A stretch of DNA of 64,000 nt from Streptomyces sp. PCS3-D2. GTDB taxonomy: Bacteria > Actinomycetota > Actinomycetes > Streptomycetales > Streptomycetaceae. The stretch spans positions 4,092,501 through 4,156,500 of the forward strand of contig NZ_CP097800.1 in the NCBI RefSeq assembly GCF_000612545.2. Direction: 5' to 3'. The notes beneath the pieces were generated by a model. That model searched no databases. It was not told the DNA's origin and saw nothing but the letters and a program-made list of their open reading frames with translations. A program made the position numbers and the translations under genes. This document shows, one piece after another, positions 49,456 through 58,711 of this stretch (position 1 is the first letter of the stretch; each line of letters begins with the position of its first letter).

Positions 49456-50354
49456 GCGAGCACCAGAACGAGACCGCGCCCGTGCCGGCGCCCGCACCCG
49501 CGCCCGAGCCCGCGCCCGAACCCGTGACCGCATCCGTGCCGGCGCCCGCGCCCGAGCCGGTGGCCGCACCCGTTTCCGCGGTCGAGACCGAGCCGGCACC
49601 CGTGCGCAGGAAGAAGAACCGCAGGACGCTCGCGCTGGTCTCGGCGGCCGTGGCCGTCGTCGTCCTCGCGGGCGGCGCGGTCGCCGCCGCGGCCGCGCTC
49701 GCGGACGCCGACCGGACCTCGCCGACCCGGTACTGGGTGGCCGAGGACCACACGACCGGCGGCACGCAGGCTCCGGTGCCGACCGTGCCGCCCAACGAGC
49801 TGACGGGCAAGCTGATGCCGATGCCCGCCGACTACTGGCCCGGCCCCGACCTCGACCCCGAGGGCAACGACTACTTCCTGCCGAGCGACAAGGCGTTGCA
49901 GAGCTTCAAGGACGCCCGTACGGGCCTGTCCAGCAGCGAGCGGTCCGAACGGGACAGGGAGCTGGCGGACCTCAAGCTCAAGGGCATGGCCGGGCGCAGC
50001 TACGCCCGCAGCGAGGGCTACGGCGCGGCGGTCGCCGAGATCCGGCTCATCCAGGCCGATCCGCAGCAGTTGGCCTCGTTCGGCGAGTTCGCCAAGAAGC
50101 TCATCGAGCTCACCGGTGACGGCGGGGCGCCTCAGGTGGAGGGGTATCCGCAGGCCAAGTGCGGGCTGGACGGCTCGCTCACCGGGGGGAAGGACGGGAA
50201 GGAGAAGATCGACGCCCTGGACTGCGTGGCCGTCGAAGGGGACGTCCTCGTGAGCTTCCGCATGTACGGGAGCGAGGGATTCGCGGTGAAGGACGCCGCC
50301 AGCCTGTTCAAGCAGCAACTCGACCACCTCAAGTCCCCCGGAGAGTCCGCGTGA
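49452..50354 (+). CDS. membrane-anchored protein with Pro/Ala-rich tail, second of three
   Basis: 300 aa. An N-terminal tail of PAPAPEP repeats (about 50 residues), RRKKNRRT, one membrane helix (about 60-82), then an extracytoplasmic domain with two Cys (KCGLDGSLTGGK and LDCVAVEGD) likely forming a disulphide. Coupled on both sides by GTGA overlaps. Not similar at sequence level to known enzymes. Confidence 0.7.
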   Translation: MSEHQNETAPVPAPAPAPEPAPEPVTASVPAPAPEPVAAPVSAVETEPAPVRRKKNRRTLALVSAAVAVVVLAGGAVAAAAALADADRTSPTRYWVAEDHTTGGTQAPVPTVPPNELTGKLMPMPADYWPGPDLDPEGNDYFLPSDKALQSFKDARTGLSSSERSERDRELADLKLKGMAGRSYARSEGYGAAVAEIRLIQADPQQLASFGEFAKKLIELTGDGGAPQVEGYPQAKCGLDGSLTGGKDGKEKIDALDCVAVEGDVLVSFRMYGSEGFAVKDAASLFKQQLDHLKSPGESA

Positions 50355-51298
50355 GCAGCGAGCAGACCACCACCGGCACCGACACGCCGGCGCCGCCCGC
50401 GCCCGCCGCCGAGCCCGCACCCGCCCCGCAGACCCCCGAGGCCGCCACGGCGGCGGAGGCGTTCGCGCCTCCCGCGGCGGCGGAGGCGGTACCGGCCCCG
50501 CCGAAGGACCGGCGGGTGCTGTTCGCGGCCCTGCGCTGGACCGCCGCCGTCGCCGTCTTCGCCGCCGTCGGCACGGGGGTCGCGTACGGGATCACGGCGG
50601 CGGACCGCACCGACGTCCCCGGCCTGTCCACCGAGGGCGACGGCCGCTGGACGTTCCCGAAGCTGTCCCAGCCCGCGCTGCCCCCCGGCGCCCCGCTGCC
50701 CCAGGGCCCGGACAACAGGGACGGGACGCACTACGCACCCCTCTCCGCCCTGCTCCTGCCCGCTCCCCAGGGCTCCAAGGCCGACGACGCGGTCAAGGCG
50801 GACAAGGACGGGGCGGTGCCGCTCGACTCCTTCCTGGAGGAGTACACGCCCGAAGCCCGCGAGAAGCTCAGGACCTCCCTCGAATGGGACGGCCTGCGGC
50901 AGATCACCGGCCGGGGCTGGACGATGCCGGACGGCACCCGCACCCACGTCTACCTGCTGCGCTTTCACTCGTCGGGCTTCGTGGACGCCTTCAAGGGCTG
51001 CGACAGCAACGCCCAGCTGAACGGGGTCTCGGCCCTGGACCTGGACGACGTCTGGAGCAAGGCCAAGAACACGCAGATGAACACCACCGCGCTGGACTTC
51101 CCGGGGGCCGCCAACTTCGACGGCACCGACCTCAGCGTGTACCAGGAGATGAAGCCCGTCACCGGCGAGGAGCAGACCAAGGTCGGCTGCCTGCGGACGG
51201 GTGACGTCCTGGGCATGGTCGTCCAGACCCGCAAGGGAGAAGTGGACCCCGTCCCCTTCCACCAGACGGTGATCCTGCAGAGCCAGCTGCTGAGCTGA
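50351..51298 (+). CDS. membrane-anchored extracytoplasmic protein, third of three
   Basis: 315 aa. Pro/Ala-rich cytoplasmic tail (about 60 residues), a helix (LRWTAAVAVFAAVGTGVAYG), then a domain with VYLLRFHSSGFVDAFKGCD and KVGCLRTGDVLGMVVQTRKG; two Cys again suggest a disulphide. GTG start at 50351 overlaps the upstream stop (GTGA). All three proteins of this run share the same topology, so they may form a complex at the membrane. Confidence 0.72.
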   Translation: MSSEQTTTGTDTPAPPAPAAEPAPAPQTPEAATAAEAFAPPAAAEAVPAPPKDRRVLFAALRWTAAVAVFAAVGTGVAYGITAADRTDVPGLSTEGDGRWTFPKLSQPALPPGAPLPQGPDNRDGTHYAPLSALLLPAPQGSKADDAVKADKDGAVPLDSFLEEYTPEAREKLRTSLEWDGLRQITGRGWTMPDGTRTHVYLLRFHSSGFVDAFKGCDSNAQLNGVSALDLDDVWSKAKNTQMNTTALDFPGAANFDGTDLSVYQEMKPVTGEEQTKVGCLRTGDVLGMVVQTRKGEVDPVPFHQTVILQSQLLS

Positions 51299-51408
51299 CC
51301 GCCCCGGGCGGACCGGTACGGCCCACCTCGCAGCGTGCGCCGGTCCCCGGGCCAGTAGGCTTGGGGACCGGCCCCGTACAGCCCCGAAACGATTCCGAGG
51401 AGCACCCC

Positions 51409-51510
51409 GTGCTTGAGGCAGTCTTCACCTCCCTGCTGGTCCTGGTCTGCGTCGGCGTCATGGCCTTCACCGGCCTGGCCGTCAAGAAGCTGTACCAGGG
51501 TCAGCGCTGA
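51409..51510 (+). CDS. 33-aa single-pass membrane peptide
   Basis: GTG start with GAGGAG 6 nt upstream. The product begins MLEAVFTSLLVLVCVGVMAF, has one helix and a basic tail (AVKKLYQGQR). Short genes of this type precede the nitrobindin-like gene in other streptomycetes as I recall. Function unknown. Confidence 0.65.
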   Translation: MLEAVFTSLLVLVCVGVMAFTGLAVKKLYQGQR

Positions 51511-51568
51511 GCACCGGCTCAGCTGACCGCCCCGGAACCCCTCCCACAGATCGCCTGAGCAGCCACAC

Positions 51569-52141
51569 ATGATCCAGATCCCGTCCGACCTGAACCCGGG
51601 CCTCGTCCCCCTCGCCTTCCTCCTCGGCAACTGGGAGGGCGCGGGTGTCTTCGACTTCCCCGGCGAGGAGAAGTGCAACTTCGGCCAGGAGGTCGTCTTC
51701 AGCCACGACGGCCGGGACTTCCTGGAGTACACCTCCCGCAGCTGGGTCCTCGACGCCGAGGGCAACAAGGTGCGGCCGCTGGAGTCCGAGTCGGGTTACT
51801 GGCGCATCGACAAGGACCGCAAGGTCGAGATCGTCATGGTCCGCGACCAGGGCGTCGTCGAGGTCTGGTACGGCGAGCTCGCCGACCAGAAGCCCCAGAT
51901 CGACCTGGTCACGGACGCGGTCGCCCGCACCGCGGCCTCCGGCCCGTACAGCGGCGGCAAGCGGCTCTACGGCTACGTGAAGAGCGACCTCATGTGGGTG
52001 GGCGAGAAGGCCACCCCGGACGTCGAGCTGCGCCCGTACATGTCGGCCCAGCTCAAGAAGGTCGTCACGCCCGAGGAGGTCGCCGAGATGGCGCGCAACC
52101 TCCCGGACATGCCGGACGACGGCATCGCCTTCTTCCGCTGA
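51569..52141 (+). CDS. nitrobindin-like FABP-fold protein (no proximal His)
   Basis: 190 aa with the ten-stranded barrel pattern and the signature GxWxGxG (LLGNWEGAG, residues 20-27). Nitrobindin coordinates heme through a late His; here the segment is VELRPYMSAQLKK with no His, so heme binding is doubtful. I recall that streptomycete members are annotated as lacking this His. A fatty-acid-type ligand or NO chemistry is not supported. ATG start; ends before a terminator that overlaps the nur promoter region. Confidence 0.82.
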   Translation: MIQIPSDLNPGLVPLAFLLGNWEGAGVFDFPGEEKCNFGQEVVFSHDGRDFLEYTSRSWVLDAEGNKVRPLESESGYWRIDKDRKVEIVMVRDQGVVEVWYGELADQKPQIDLVTDAVARTAASGPYSGGKRLYGYVKSDLMWVGEKATPDVELRPYMSAQLKKVVTPEEVAEMARNLPDMPDDGIAFFR

Positions 52142-52168
52142 GCGGAAACCACCACAGGCCGTGTGTGA

Positions 52169-52200
52169 AAGGGGACCGCGGGCTCGACCGCGGTCCCCTT
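52169..52200 (+). terminator. terminator between nitrobindin-like gene and nur
   Basis: 13-bp perfect stem (AAGGGGACCGCGG / CCGCGGTCCCCTT) with a 6-nt loop. The right arm ends only 9 nt before the nur -10 element, so it may double as regulatory sequence. Confidence 0.8.
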
Positions 52201-52220
52201 CGCACACATACACTGACGGG

Positions 52221-52685
52221 GTGGTGAGCACCGAGAGCACCGAAGGATCCCCGGGCGCGGACTGGAAGAGCGACCTGCGGCGGCGCGGCTACCGGCTGAC
52301 GCCGCAGCGCCAGCTCGTGCTGGAAGCCGTGGACGCGCTGGAGCACGCCACCCCGGACGAGATCCTGGCGGAAGTGCGCCGGACGGCCTCCGGGGTCAAC
52401 ATCTCCACCGTCTACCGGACGCTGGAGCTCCTGGAGGAACTCGGCCTGGTCTCGCACGCCCACCTGGGGCACGGGGCCCCCACCTACCACCTCGCCGACC
52501 GGCACCACCACATCCACCTGGTCTGCCGCGTCTGCGCCGACGTCATCGAGGCGGACCTCGATGTCGCCGCCGAGTTCACCGCGAAGCTCCGTACGACCTT
52601 CGGGTTCGAAACGGACATGAAGCATTTCGCGATCTTCGGACTGTGCGCGAAGTGCGCCGCGAAGGAGCGTGCCGCCCACGCGTAG
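52221..52685 (+). CDS. nur: Nur, nickel-responsive Fur-family regulator
   Basis: 154 aa. Fur-type winged helix (DWKSDLRRRGYRLTPQRQLV, VNISTVYRTLELLEELGL) and the His-rich dimerisation domain TYHLADRHHHIHLVC. Two CxxC pairs (VCRVC and LCAKC) are visible. The sequence resembles S. coelicolor Nur, whose Ni- and M-site histidines fall in these segments. Family: represses nickel uptake and Fe-SOD genes. TACACT (-10) at 52209-52214 lies 7 nt before the first of two GTG codons, suggesting leaderless translation. Confidence 0.85.
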   Translation: MVSTESTEGSPGADWKSDLRRRGYRLTPQRQLVLEAVDALEHATPDEILAEVRRTASGVNISTVYRTLELLEELGLVSHAHLGHGAPTYHLADRHHHIHLVCRVCADVIEADLDVAAEFTAKLRTTFGFETDMKHFAIFGLCAKCAAKERAAHA

Positions 52686-52706
52686 CAGGGTCGTAGGCTT
52701 GGTCGC

Positions 52707-53675
52707 ATGACCAGCAGCCCCTTGCTCCATCTTCCCGGCGCCGTCCAGGCCGAAGGCCGTGACGAGGGCGTCGCCGCCCACTACGGCGAGCTGTACGGCG
52801 AACAGCGCGCCCTCGCGGACGGCCGCGGCTTCGTCGACCTCTCGCACCGTGGGGTCGTCGCCGTCACCGGACCGGAGCGGCTGAGCTGGCTGCACCTGCT
52901 GATCACCCAGCACGTGACCGAGCTGCCGGCCGGGCAGGCCACCGAGGCCCTGATCCTCTCCGCCAACGGCCACATCGAGCACGCGCTCTACCTCGTCGAC
53001 GACGGCGAGACGACGTGGGCGCACGTGGAGCCCGGCACCCAGGGTGACCTGATCGCCTACCTGGAGTCGATGAAGTTCTTCTACCGCGTCGAAGTCGCCG
53101 ACCGCACCGCGGAGTTCGCGGTGGTGCACCTGCCGGCCGGATCCATCGCCGAGGTCGCCAAGGAGCTCGTCGTGCGCGAGACCGCGTACGGCCGGGACGT
53201 CTTCCTGCCCCGTGCCGAGCTGGAGTCCTTCGCCGCCGCGCACGGCCCGGCCGCAGGCCTCCTCGCCTACGAGGCCCTGCGCGTCGAGGGACACCGGCCG
53301 CGGGTCGGCCTGGAGACCGACCACCGCACCATCCCGCACGAGCTGGGCTGGATCGGCACCGCCGTGCACCTGCAGAAGGGCTGCTACCGCGGCCAGGAGA
53401 CGGTCGCCCGCGTCCACAACCTGGGCAAGCCCCCGCGCCGCCTGGTCTTCCTGCACCTGGACGGCTCCGAGGTGGTCCTGCCGGCGCACGGCGCCCCGGT
53501 CCGGCTCGCCGCCGACGGTGAGGAGGGCCGCCAGCTCGGCTTCGTCACCACCGCCGCGCGCCACCACGAGCTCGGGCCGATTGCCCTCGCCCTGGTCAAG
53601 CGGAACGTCCCGGTCGACGCGCCGCTGCTGGTGGGCGGCACGGCCGCGGCCCAGGAGGTCGTCGTAGCGCCCTGA
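52707..53675 (+). CDS. ygfZ: YgfZ/GcvT-type folate-binding protein
   Basis: 322 aa with the GcvT fold and the hallmark KGCYRGQETVARV (Cys226). It supports repair or assembly of certain Fe-S enzymes using folate. A TAGGCT -10-like element lies close to the ATG, suggesting a leaderless mRNA. The end lies 33 nt from the convergent dtd stop. Confidence 0.9.
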   Translation: MTSSPLLHLPGAVQAEGRDEGVAAHYGELYGEQRALADGRGFVDLSHRGVVAVTGPERLSWLHLLITQHVTELPAGQATEALILSANGHIEHALYLVDDGETTWAHVEPGTQGDLIAYLESMKFFYRVEVADRTAEFAVVHLPAGSIAEVAKELVVRETAYGRDVFLPRAELESFAAAHGPAAGLLAYEALRVEGHRPRVGLETDHRTIPHELGWIGTAVHLQKGCYRGQETVARVHNLGKPPRRLVFLHLDGSEVVLPAHGAPVRLAADGEEGRQLGFVTTAARHHELGPIALALVKRNVPVDAPLLVGGTAAAQEVVVAP

Positions 53676-53707
53676 CGTCCGGCCCGGTGGCGTCCTGACG
53701 TCCGGGC

Positions 53708-54133
53708 CTACACGTCGACGACGATGGTGAACGGGCCGTGGTTGGTCAGCGACACCCGCATGTCCGCCCCGAACCGGCCCGTCGCCACCGTCGCGCCCAG
53801 CGCACGCAGCTGCGCCACGACCTCGTCGACCAGCGGCTCGGCGACCGGACCGGGCGCCGCGGCGTTCCAGGTGGGGCGCCGCCCCTTGCGGGCGTCGCCG
53901 TAGAGCGTGAACTGGGAGATCACCAACAGCGGCGCCCCGTTGTCGCTGCAGGACTTCTCGCCCTCCAGGATCCGTACGGACCACAGCTTGCGCGCCAGCT
54001 GCGCCGCCTTCTCCGGCGTGTCGTCGTGGGTCACCCCCACCAGCACGCACAGCCCCTCGCCGACGATCTCGCCCACGGTCTCGCCGCCCACGACGACGCT
54101 CGCGCCGTCCACCCTCTGCACCACAGCTCGCAT
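53708..54133 (-). CDS. dtd: D-aminoacyl-tRNA deacylase
   Basis: 141 aa, the standard DTD length. Signature [15 protein letters not shown] at the N-terminus, the catalytic-loop [15 protein letters not shown] and the cis-Pro motif [11 protein letters not shown] at the C-terminus are intact. It removes D-amino acids from mischarged tRNAs. ATG at 54133. Divergent from rsiG. Confidence 0.95.
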   Translation of the reverse strand: MRAVVQRVDGASVVVGGETVGEIVGEGLCVLVGVTHDDTPEKAAQLARKLWSVRILEGEKSCSDNGAPLLVISQFTLYGDARKGRRPTWNAAAPGPVAEPLVDEVVAQLRALGATVATGRFGADMRVSLTNHGPFTIVVDV

Positions 54134-54270
54134 ACCACCTGTGTACCAGCCGTGCACCCGTCCGGGGCCGATCGGGTGGAGTGGGACTGCAGTGGGGCCA
54201 CGGAGAGTGGCACGATGCGTGCAGGCGGTGCGGGTGCGCCGCACCGGTCGAGGGGACGGACCCGATTCGT

Positions 54271-54852
54271 ATGCATACTTCTGGCACCTCTGTACCTGCA
54301 TCACCCGCTTCCGTCGCGGCTGCCGCGGTACGACCGCCCGCGCAGCGCACGGCCGAGACGCACGACCAGGGGCCCACCGCCCCGGCCACCGCGCTCGGGC
54401 TGCCCGAACTGCGCGCGCTGCGCCGCGACGCGCAGCGCGACGAGGCCGATCTGAGCTACGTGCGCAGACTGCTCCAGGGCCGCATCGACATCCTGCGCGC
54501 CGAGCTGGCCCGGCGGACGGATCCCGAGGCACCGGTGGTGGACCGGCTCTCCGCCATCCTCGCCGACGCCCCCTCCAGCCGCAGTGCCTCCGCCCGGCAC
54601 GTCACGCTCGGCACCCCGCACGGTGAGGAGTACCGGGTGCTGGCGGCGGAGATGCTCGCCGACGTGGAACTGTCGGACCTGGAGGCCCGCACGGACGGTG
54701 AACTGCACGACGGGATGGGGCGGCTGGTGCGCTACGAGCAGCAGGTCTCGCGGCGCCGGCAGCAGCTCCAGCGCACGGCCGACGAGTGCAGCGCGGAGAT
54801 CACCCGGCGGTACCGGGAGGGAGAAGCGCAGGTGGACGACCTGCTGGCGTAG
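54271..54852 (+). CDS. rsiG: RsiG, c-di-GMP-armed anti-sigma factor for WhiG
   Basis: 193 aa, largely coiled coil. Both diagnostic E(X)3S(X)2R(X)3Q(X)3D motifs are perfect: Glu58-Ser62-Arg65-Gln69-Asp73 and Glu156-Ser160-Arg163-Gln167-Asp171, one per antiparallel helix. Known biology: RsiG sequesters the sporulation sigma factor WhiG when bound to c-di-GMP; older annotation calls this protein AmfC. N-terminal Ala/Pro-rich tail is unstructured. ATG at 54271; the true start is not certain because no near Shine-Dalgarno is present. Confidence 0.93.
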   Translation: MHTSGTSVPASPASVAAAAVRPPAQRTAETHDQGPTAPATALGLPELRALRRDAQRDEADLSYVRRLLQGRIDILRAELARRTDPEAPVVDRLSAILADAPSSRSASARHVTLGTPHGEEYRVLAAEMLADVELSDLEARTDGELHDGMGRLVRYEQQVSRRRQQLQRTADECSAEITRRYREGEAQVDDLLA

Positions 54853-54898
54853 GAAATTCGGGCGACCCGCGCCGGTCGGGCGATTAGCGTGGGCCGCT

Positions 54899-56143
54899 AT
54901 GAGTGTTGACGTCCGGCCGATCGCCGAATCCGAAGTCCACGACTGGCTGCGCGCCGTCCACACCGGTTTCCTGACCGCGACCCGGGTGACCGACTCCGAT
55001 GTCGCGCAGCGTGCCCGGTACGACGACCGGGCCCGTACCCAGGGCGCGTTCGACACCGGGACCGGCCGCTGCGTGGGGGCCTTCCGGTCCTTCGCGCAGG
55101 AGCTGACCGTGCCCGGCGGGGCGGCCGTCCCCGCCACGGCGGTCTCCAACGTGGGCGTCCTGCCCACCCACCGCCGACAGGGTCTGCTGACCCGCATGAT
55201 GCGGGCGGAGTTCGCCGCGGCCGGCGCGCGCGGCGACGTCCTGGCGACGCTGATCGCCGCCGAGTACCCGATCTACGGGCGGTACGGGTTCGGGCCCGCC
55301 ACGGCCGTCACGGAATGGGAGGTCGACGTTCCGCGCACCGGGCTGGACCGGCGGTGGTCGGCGCCCGAGGGCGGCGGGCGGATCGACCTGGTGGACGCCG
55401 CCGACTACCGGCGGTTCGGCCCCACACTGCACGACCGTTGGCGGGCGGCGGTGCCGGGGGCCGTGGACCGGGGCGAACGCTGGTGGAATCTCGCGACCGG
55501 GGCGGAGGAGATGTCCCACCGCCCCTACAAGCAGAAGTTCCACGCCGTGTACCGGACGGCGGAGGGCGAGGTGGCCGGAGTGGCCGTCTACACCGCCGAC
55601 GACCACTGGACGGACGCAAAGGTCCCGCAGAACACCGTCCAGGTGTGGGAACTGCTGGCGCTCACCCCGCAGGCGGAGCGCGCCCTGTGGCACTTCCTGT
55701 GCTCCATCGACTGGGTCCTGACGGTGCGCACCGGCTACCGGGCGCCCGACGACCTCCTCCCGCACCTGCTGCCCGACCCGCGTTCGGCCCGTGTGGTCAC
55801 GTCCGCCGACTTCCTGTGGGTGCGGGTCCTGGACGTCGTACGGGCGCTGGGCGCGCGGAGGTACGAGGTGCCCGGAGTGCTCGTCCTGGAGGTCGAGGAC
55901 GAGACGGGCCCGGCGGCCGGCCGCTACCGGCTGGATGCGGGGGAGGGCGTGTGCGAGCGCACGACGGAGGCGGCCGACCTGCGGCTGGACGTGTCCGTGC
56001 TGGGATCCTTGTACCTGGGGGACGCGTCCGCGGTGCGGCTGGCCGCGCTGGGGCGGCTGGCCGAGGAGCGGCCGGGCGCGGTCGCGCTGGCGGACGCGGT
56101 GTTCCGCACCGCGCGTCGTCCGTGGTGTCCGGATGTCTTCTGA
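54899..56143 (+). CDS. Eis-like N-acetyltransferase
   Basis: 414 aa with the tripartite Eis layout: N-terminal GNAT domain carrying the acetyl-CoA loop [18 protein letters not shown], a second GNAT-like domain, and a C-terminal sterol-carrier-like domain with a terminal carboxylate (CPDVF). Eis proteins acetylate amino groups, including those of aminoglycosides, but the native substrate here is unknown. TTAGCGT lies just before the ATG, suggesting a leaderless message. The next gene's start lies inside its last codons. Confidence 0.88.
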   Translation: MSVDVRPIAESEVHDWLRAVHTGFLTATRVTDSDVAQRARYDDRARTQGAFDTGTGRCVGAFRSFAQELTVPGGAAVPATAVSNVGVLPTHRRQGLLTRMMRAEFAAAGARGDVLATLIAAEYPIYGRYGFGPATAVTEWEVDVPRTGLDRRWSAPEGGGRIDLVDAADYRRFGPTLHDRWRAAVPGAVDRGERWWNLATGAEEMSHRPYKQKFHAVYRTAEGEVAGVAVYTADDHWTDAKVPQNTVQVWELLALTPQAERALWHFLCSIDWVLTVRTGYRAPDDLLPHLLPDPRSARVVTSADFLWVRVLDVVRALGARRYEVPGVLVLEVEDETGPAAGRYRLDAGEGVCERTTEAADLRLDVSVLGSLYLGDASAVRLAALGRLAEERPGAVALADAVFRTARRPWCPDVF

Positions 56144-56978
56144 ACAGGGGAAGGCGGACGGCAGGCTGCGGATCGCGGAAGGCGGGCGGCAGACGGTGAA
56201 CCGAAAGACCGGGGTGGCGGCGTCACTTGTGGCATCCCTGCGCGCGGCCGGCTGTGTCTTCGCCGAGGAGGAGGCGGAGTTGCTGGCCGGCGCCGCCCGC
56301 GACGAGGCGCACCTGGCGGAGCTGCTGGCCCGTCGGGTGGGCGGCGAACCGCTCGAACACGTCGTGGGCTGGGCGGAGTTCTGCGGGCTGCGCATGGCCG
56401 TGGGAGCGGGCGCCTTCGTGCCGCGCAGGCGTACCGAGTTCCTGGTGGAGGAGGCGGTGGCGCTGACCCGGCCGGGCGCGGTGGTGCTGGACCTGTGCTG
56501 CGGGGTGGGTGCCCTGGGTGCGGCGGTGGCGGCGCGGTCACCGGGCGGGGTGGAGCTGCACGTCGCCGACATCGATCCGGCGGCACTGGCGTACGCGCGG
56601 CGCAACGTGGCCCCGTACGGCGGCCGGGTGTGGGAGGGCGACCTGTACGCCGCACTCCCGTCGGAGCTGCGCGGCCGGGTGGACGTGCTCGTGGTCAACG
56701 CCCCGTACGTGCCCACGCGGGAGATCGGGCTGATGCCGTCGGAGGCGCGCGACCACGAGCCGCTGGTCTCGCTGGACGGCGGGGCCGACGGGCTGGACGT
56801 CCACCGCCGGGTGGCGGCGGGGGCGCCGGCCTGGCTGGCCCCGGGAGGCCGTCTGCTGATCGAGACGAGTGCCCGGCAGGCCCCGTCGACGGCGTCGGCG
56901 CTGACCTCGGCCGGCCTGGCGGTCCGGGCGGTCACCTCGGATGAGCTGCCCGCGACGGTGGTGGTCGGCACGGCCTGA
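56133..56978 (+). CDS. PrmC/HemK-like methyltransferase of uncertain substrate
   Basis: 281 aa. Class I SAM-dependent fold with [16 protein letters not shown] (motif I), VADIDPAAL, and NAPYVPTRE (189-192) where PrmC has NPPY. The N-terminal PrmC-type helical domain is present ([24 protein letters not shown]). The NAPY variant and short length match a PrmC-related subfamily (TIGR03704) rather than the release-factor glutamine methyltransferase itself. Starts inside the upstream gene with an 11-nt overlap. Confidence 0.8.
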   Translation: MSSEQGKADGRLRIAEGGRQTVNRKTGVAASLVASLRAAGCVFAEEEAELLAGAARDEAHLAELLARRVGGEPLEHVVGWAEFCGLRMAVGAGAFVPRRRTEFLVEEAVALTRPGAVVLDLCCGVGALGAAVAARSPGGVELHVADIDPAALAYARRNVAPYGGRVWEGDLYAALPSELRGRVDVLVVNAPYVPTREIGLMPSEARDHEPLVSLDGGADGLDVHRRVAAGAPAWLAPGGRLLIETSARQAPSTASALTSAGLAVRAVTSDELPATVVVGTA

Positions 56979-57184
56979 GCGGGGACCGGGGGAGGGTCGG
57001 CGCAGCGGGGTGGGCGGAGGTCCCGACCGGCGCGCCCCGGGCCGGTGTCTGTGCGTACCGGCTCGTACCGGCTCGTACCGGTGCCCGTTGCTCCCGGCGG
57101 CCGGTGCCGCCGTGCCGATCGGGGTGGTGGTGTACTCCGCGGGGACGGTGGCCACCGGGCTCCGGGCCCGGCCGACCGAACCCG

Positions 57185-58012
57185 TCAGGCCTTCGCGTAC
57201 GGGCCCTGCGTCACCATGGTGTTCTGCATCGCCGTCAGCCTGCGGACGAAGAGGACGGCGAGCACGCCGGCGATCGTGGTGCCCAGGTCCGCGGCGATCC
57301 CGAGCTGTCCCGCTACGAGCAGCTCGTCCACGGTGTCGGCGTCCATGTAGATCCGGCTGAAGACGCGGCCCGCGACTGCGGTGAGGGCCCAGAGCACCCA
57401 CCAGGACGTCAGCAGTGCGGTGGGCGCCGTGCGGTCGGAGCCGTCGGGTCCGCGCTGGGTGCTGGCCCGCCAGGTCTGCCGGGCGACCAGATAGGGCAGG
57501 ACCAGGTGGGCCACGGGGACGAACCAGCCGCCGATGGCCCAGCCGGGGCCCAGGGTGAAGGCGTCGGGTCGGAAGAGGGCGCCGTTGGTCCGCACACGGT
57601 GGAACCAGATGATGAAGACGACGCAGGTGGGCGGCAGTGCGAGCATCTGGAGCAGCCCGGCGAGGAGGGTGAGCCCGCCGGACAGGCTGAGTTCGAGGTC
57701 GTCGAAGTGGGTGTCCCCCGAGAATCCCTGCAGCCATGCCTGCTCGTACACGCCGGTGCCGGCGGAGAAGAGGTGGACCGCGGCCGAGGCGCCGAGCAGC
57801 CAGGTCAGTGCTGTCGCGAGGCCGTTCGGCGAACGCAGTGCGCCCCGAGGCGCCGGCGGGGCGGCGGGGTACGGCCCGCCGGGGTAGGGGTGCGGCTGCG
57901 GGGGGACCGGGTACGGGGCCGGGCCGGGCTGAGGGTACGGCTGCGCCTGCGCGTGCCCCGGCTGCTGCTGGGGCTGCGGCGGCGGCGGTGAGCCGGGCGC
58001 GCTGAAGGACAT
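57185..58012 (-). CDS. DUF4328 membrane protein
   Basis: 275 aa. A Pro/Gln/Gly/Tyr-rich cytoplasmic tail of about 60 residues is followed by five to six hydrophobic helices with FIIWFHRVRTNGALF and SWWVLWALTAVAGR, features of DUF4328. Function unknown. Last core gene before the accessory island; its promoter is between 58013 and 58140. Confidence 0.8.
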   Translation of the reverse strand: MSFSAPGSPPPPQPQQQPGHAQAQPYPQPGPAPYPVPPQPHPYPGGPYPAAPPAPRGALRSPNGLATALTWLLGASAAVHLFSAGTGVYEQAWLQGFSGDTHFDDLELSLSGGLTLLAGLLQMLALPPTCVVFIIWFHRVRTNGALFRPDAFTLGPGWAIGGWFVPVAHLVLPYLVARQTWRASTQRGPDGSDRTAPTALLTSWWVLWALTAVAGRVFSRIYMDADTVDELLVAGQLGIAADLGTTIAGVLAVLFVRRLTAMQNTMVTQGPYAKA

Positions 58013-58144
58013 GACGGTGGACCCCCCACGGGAACGGATGACATGCGGACGGCCCCTGCCGGGCGGGCGGGGGCCGTCGCGAAGATAGGCCGGTTCTGTG
58101 CTCGGAGTCCAGGCTATTTTTCCTGTTCAGAGGTCCCGTCTCGG

Positions 58145-58191
58145 TTGAGGTGAACCATGACGAGACGTTGATCGGCAGTGGTTCATCTTGA
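58145..58191. repeat. imperfect inverted repeat at the island's left margin
   Basis: TTGAGGTGAACCA (58145-58157) against TGGTTCATCTTGA (58179-58191), 11 of 13 paired, with direct-repeat words GAGACGTTGATCGG and GAGACGCTGTTCGG nearby. Looks like the remnant end of a mobile element; no gene or attachment site is certain. Confidence 0.45.
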
Positions 58192-58220
58192 GTGAGACGC
58201 TGTTCGGTGCGGCGCTTCAC

Positions 58221-58589
58221 TCAACCTGAGGTCGGTGAGTCCTGTGCTGCTTCACGCTCGGCAGCGAACTCGTCGAGGAGCTCGAACAGGACCTTGATCG
58301 CCTGCTGTTCGTCCTCAGGCGGAAGATTCCACACGTCGTCCCAGCCGTTCGGGAGGGCGATGTGGAGGATTTGGCCCGGCCAGGCGTGGTTGCAGTCGCG
58401 CCCGCGACGGGCGACGAGCCAGTCGTGCCAGCCGGTGAGTCCGGGCCCACCGTGCCGGAGAGCATGCTGGTCATAACCGGTCAGGAACGCGGTCAGCATG
58501 TGGAAAGAGGTCTTGCCGACGAACATGCCGGGACGTTGGCCGACGCTGGCGAAGTACTCGCGTTCAGTCATCTCGGAGAGGGGCTGCAC
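58221..58589 (-). CDS. hypothetical protein, accessory island
   Basis: 122 aa, soluble, with MTEREYFASVGQRPGMFVGKT, GWHDWLVARRGR and an acidic C-terminus (PPEDEQQAIKVLFELLDEF). I do not recognise the family. GTG at 58589 has GAGGAAGG upstream; the ATG at 58571 has none. It has the look of a small immunity-like or orphan accessory protein, but nothing in the sequence proves that. Confidence 0.6.
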   Translation of the reverse strand: MQPLSEMTEREYFASVGQRPGMFVGKTSFHMLTAFLTGYDQHALRHGGPGLTGWHDWLVARRGRDCNHAWPGQILHIALPNGWDDVWNLPPEDEQQAIKVLFELLDEFAAEREAAQDSPTSG

Positions 58590-58711
58590 GCGTCCGTACC
58601 TTCCTCGTCAATGGCGCTGTCGTCCAGGTCTGGACGAAGCCTGCTGCGGGCCGCCTCCGGACGTTCGGCGTAGTCCGCCGCATCGCCGACGAGACGGCTG
58701 AGGTCCGTCAT
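58568..58711 (-). CDS. 47-aa possible small gene upstream of the 122-aa gene
   Basis: ATG start with GGAG 9 nt upstream, product MTDLSRLVGDAADYAERPEA... and a polar tail. It overlaps the start of the 122-aa gene, so it could be a translationally coupled small gene. Composition is ordinary, no family, moderate doubt. Confidence 0.35.
   Translation of the reverse strand: MTDLSRLVGDAADYAERPEAARSRLRPDLDDSAIDEEGTDACSPSPR

Noticed and set aside
57054-57083. Tandem GTACCGGCTC repeats
   Set aside because: Three short copies in a 200-nt spacer with no other signal. Not enough for a regulatory claim.
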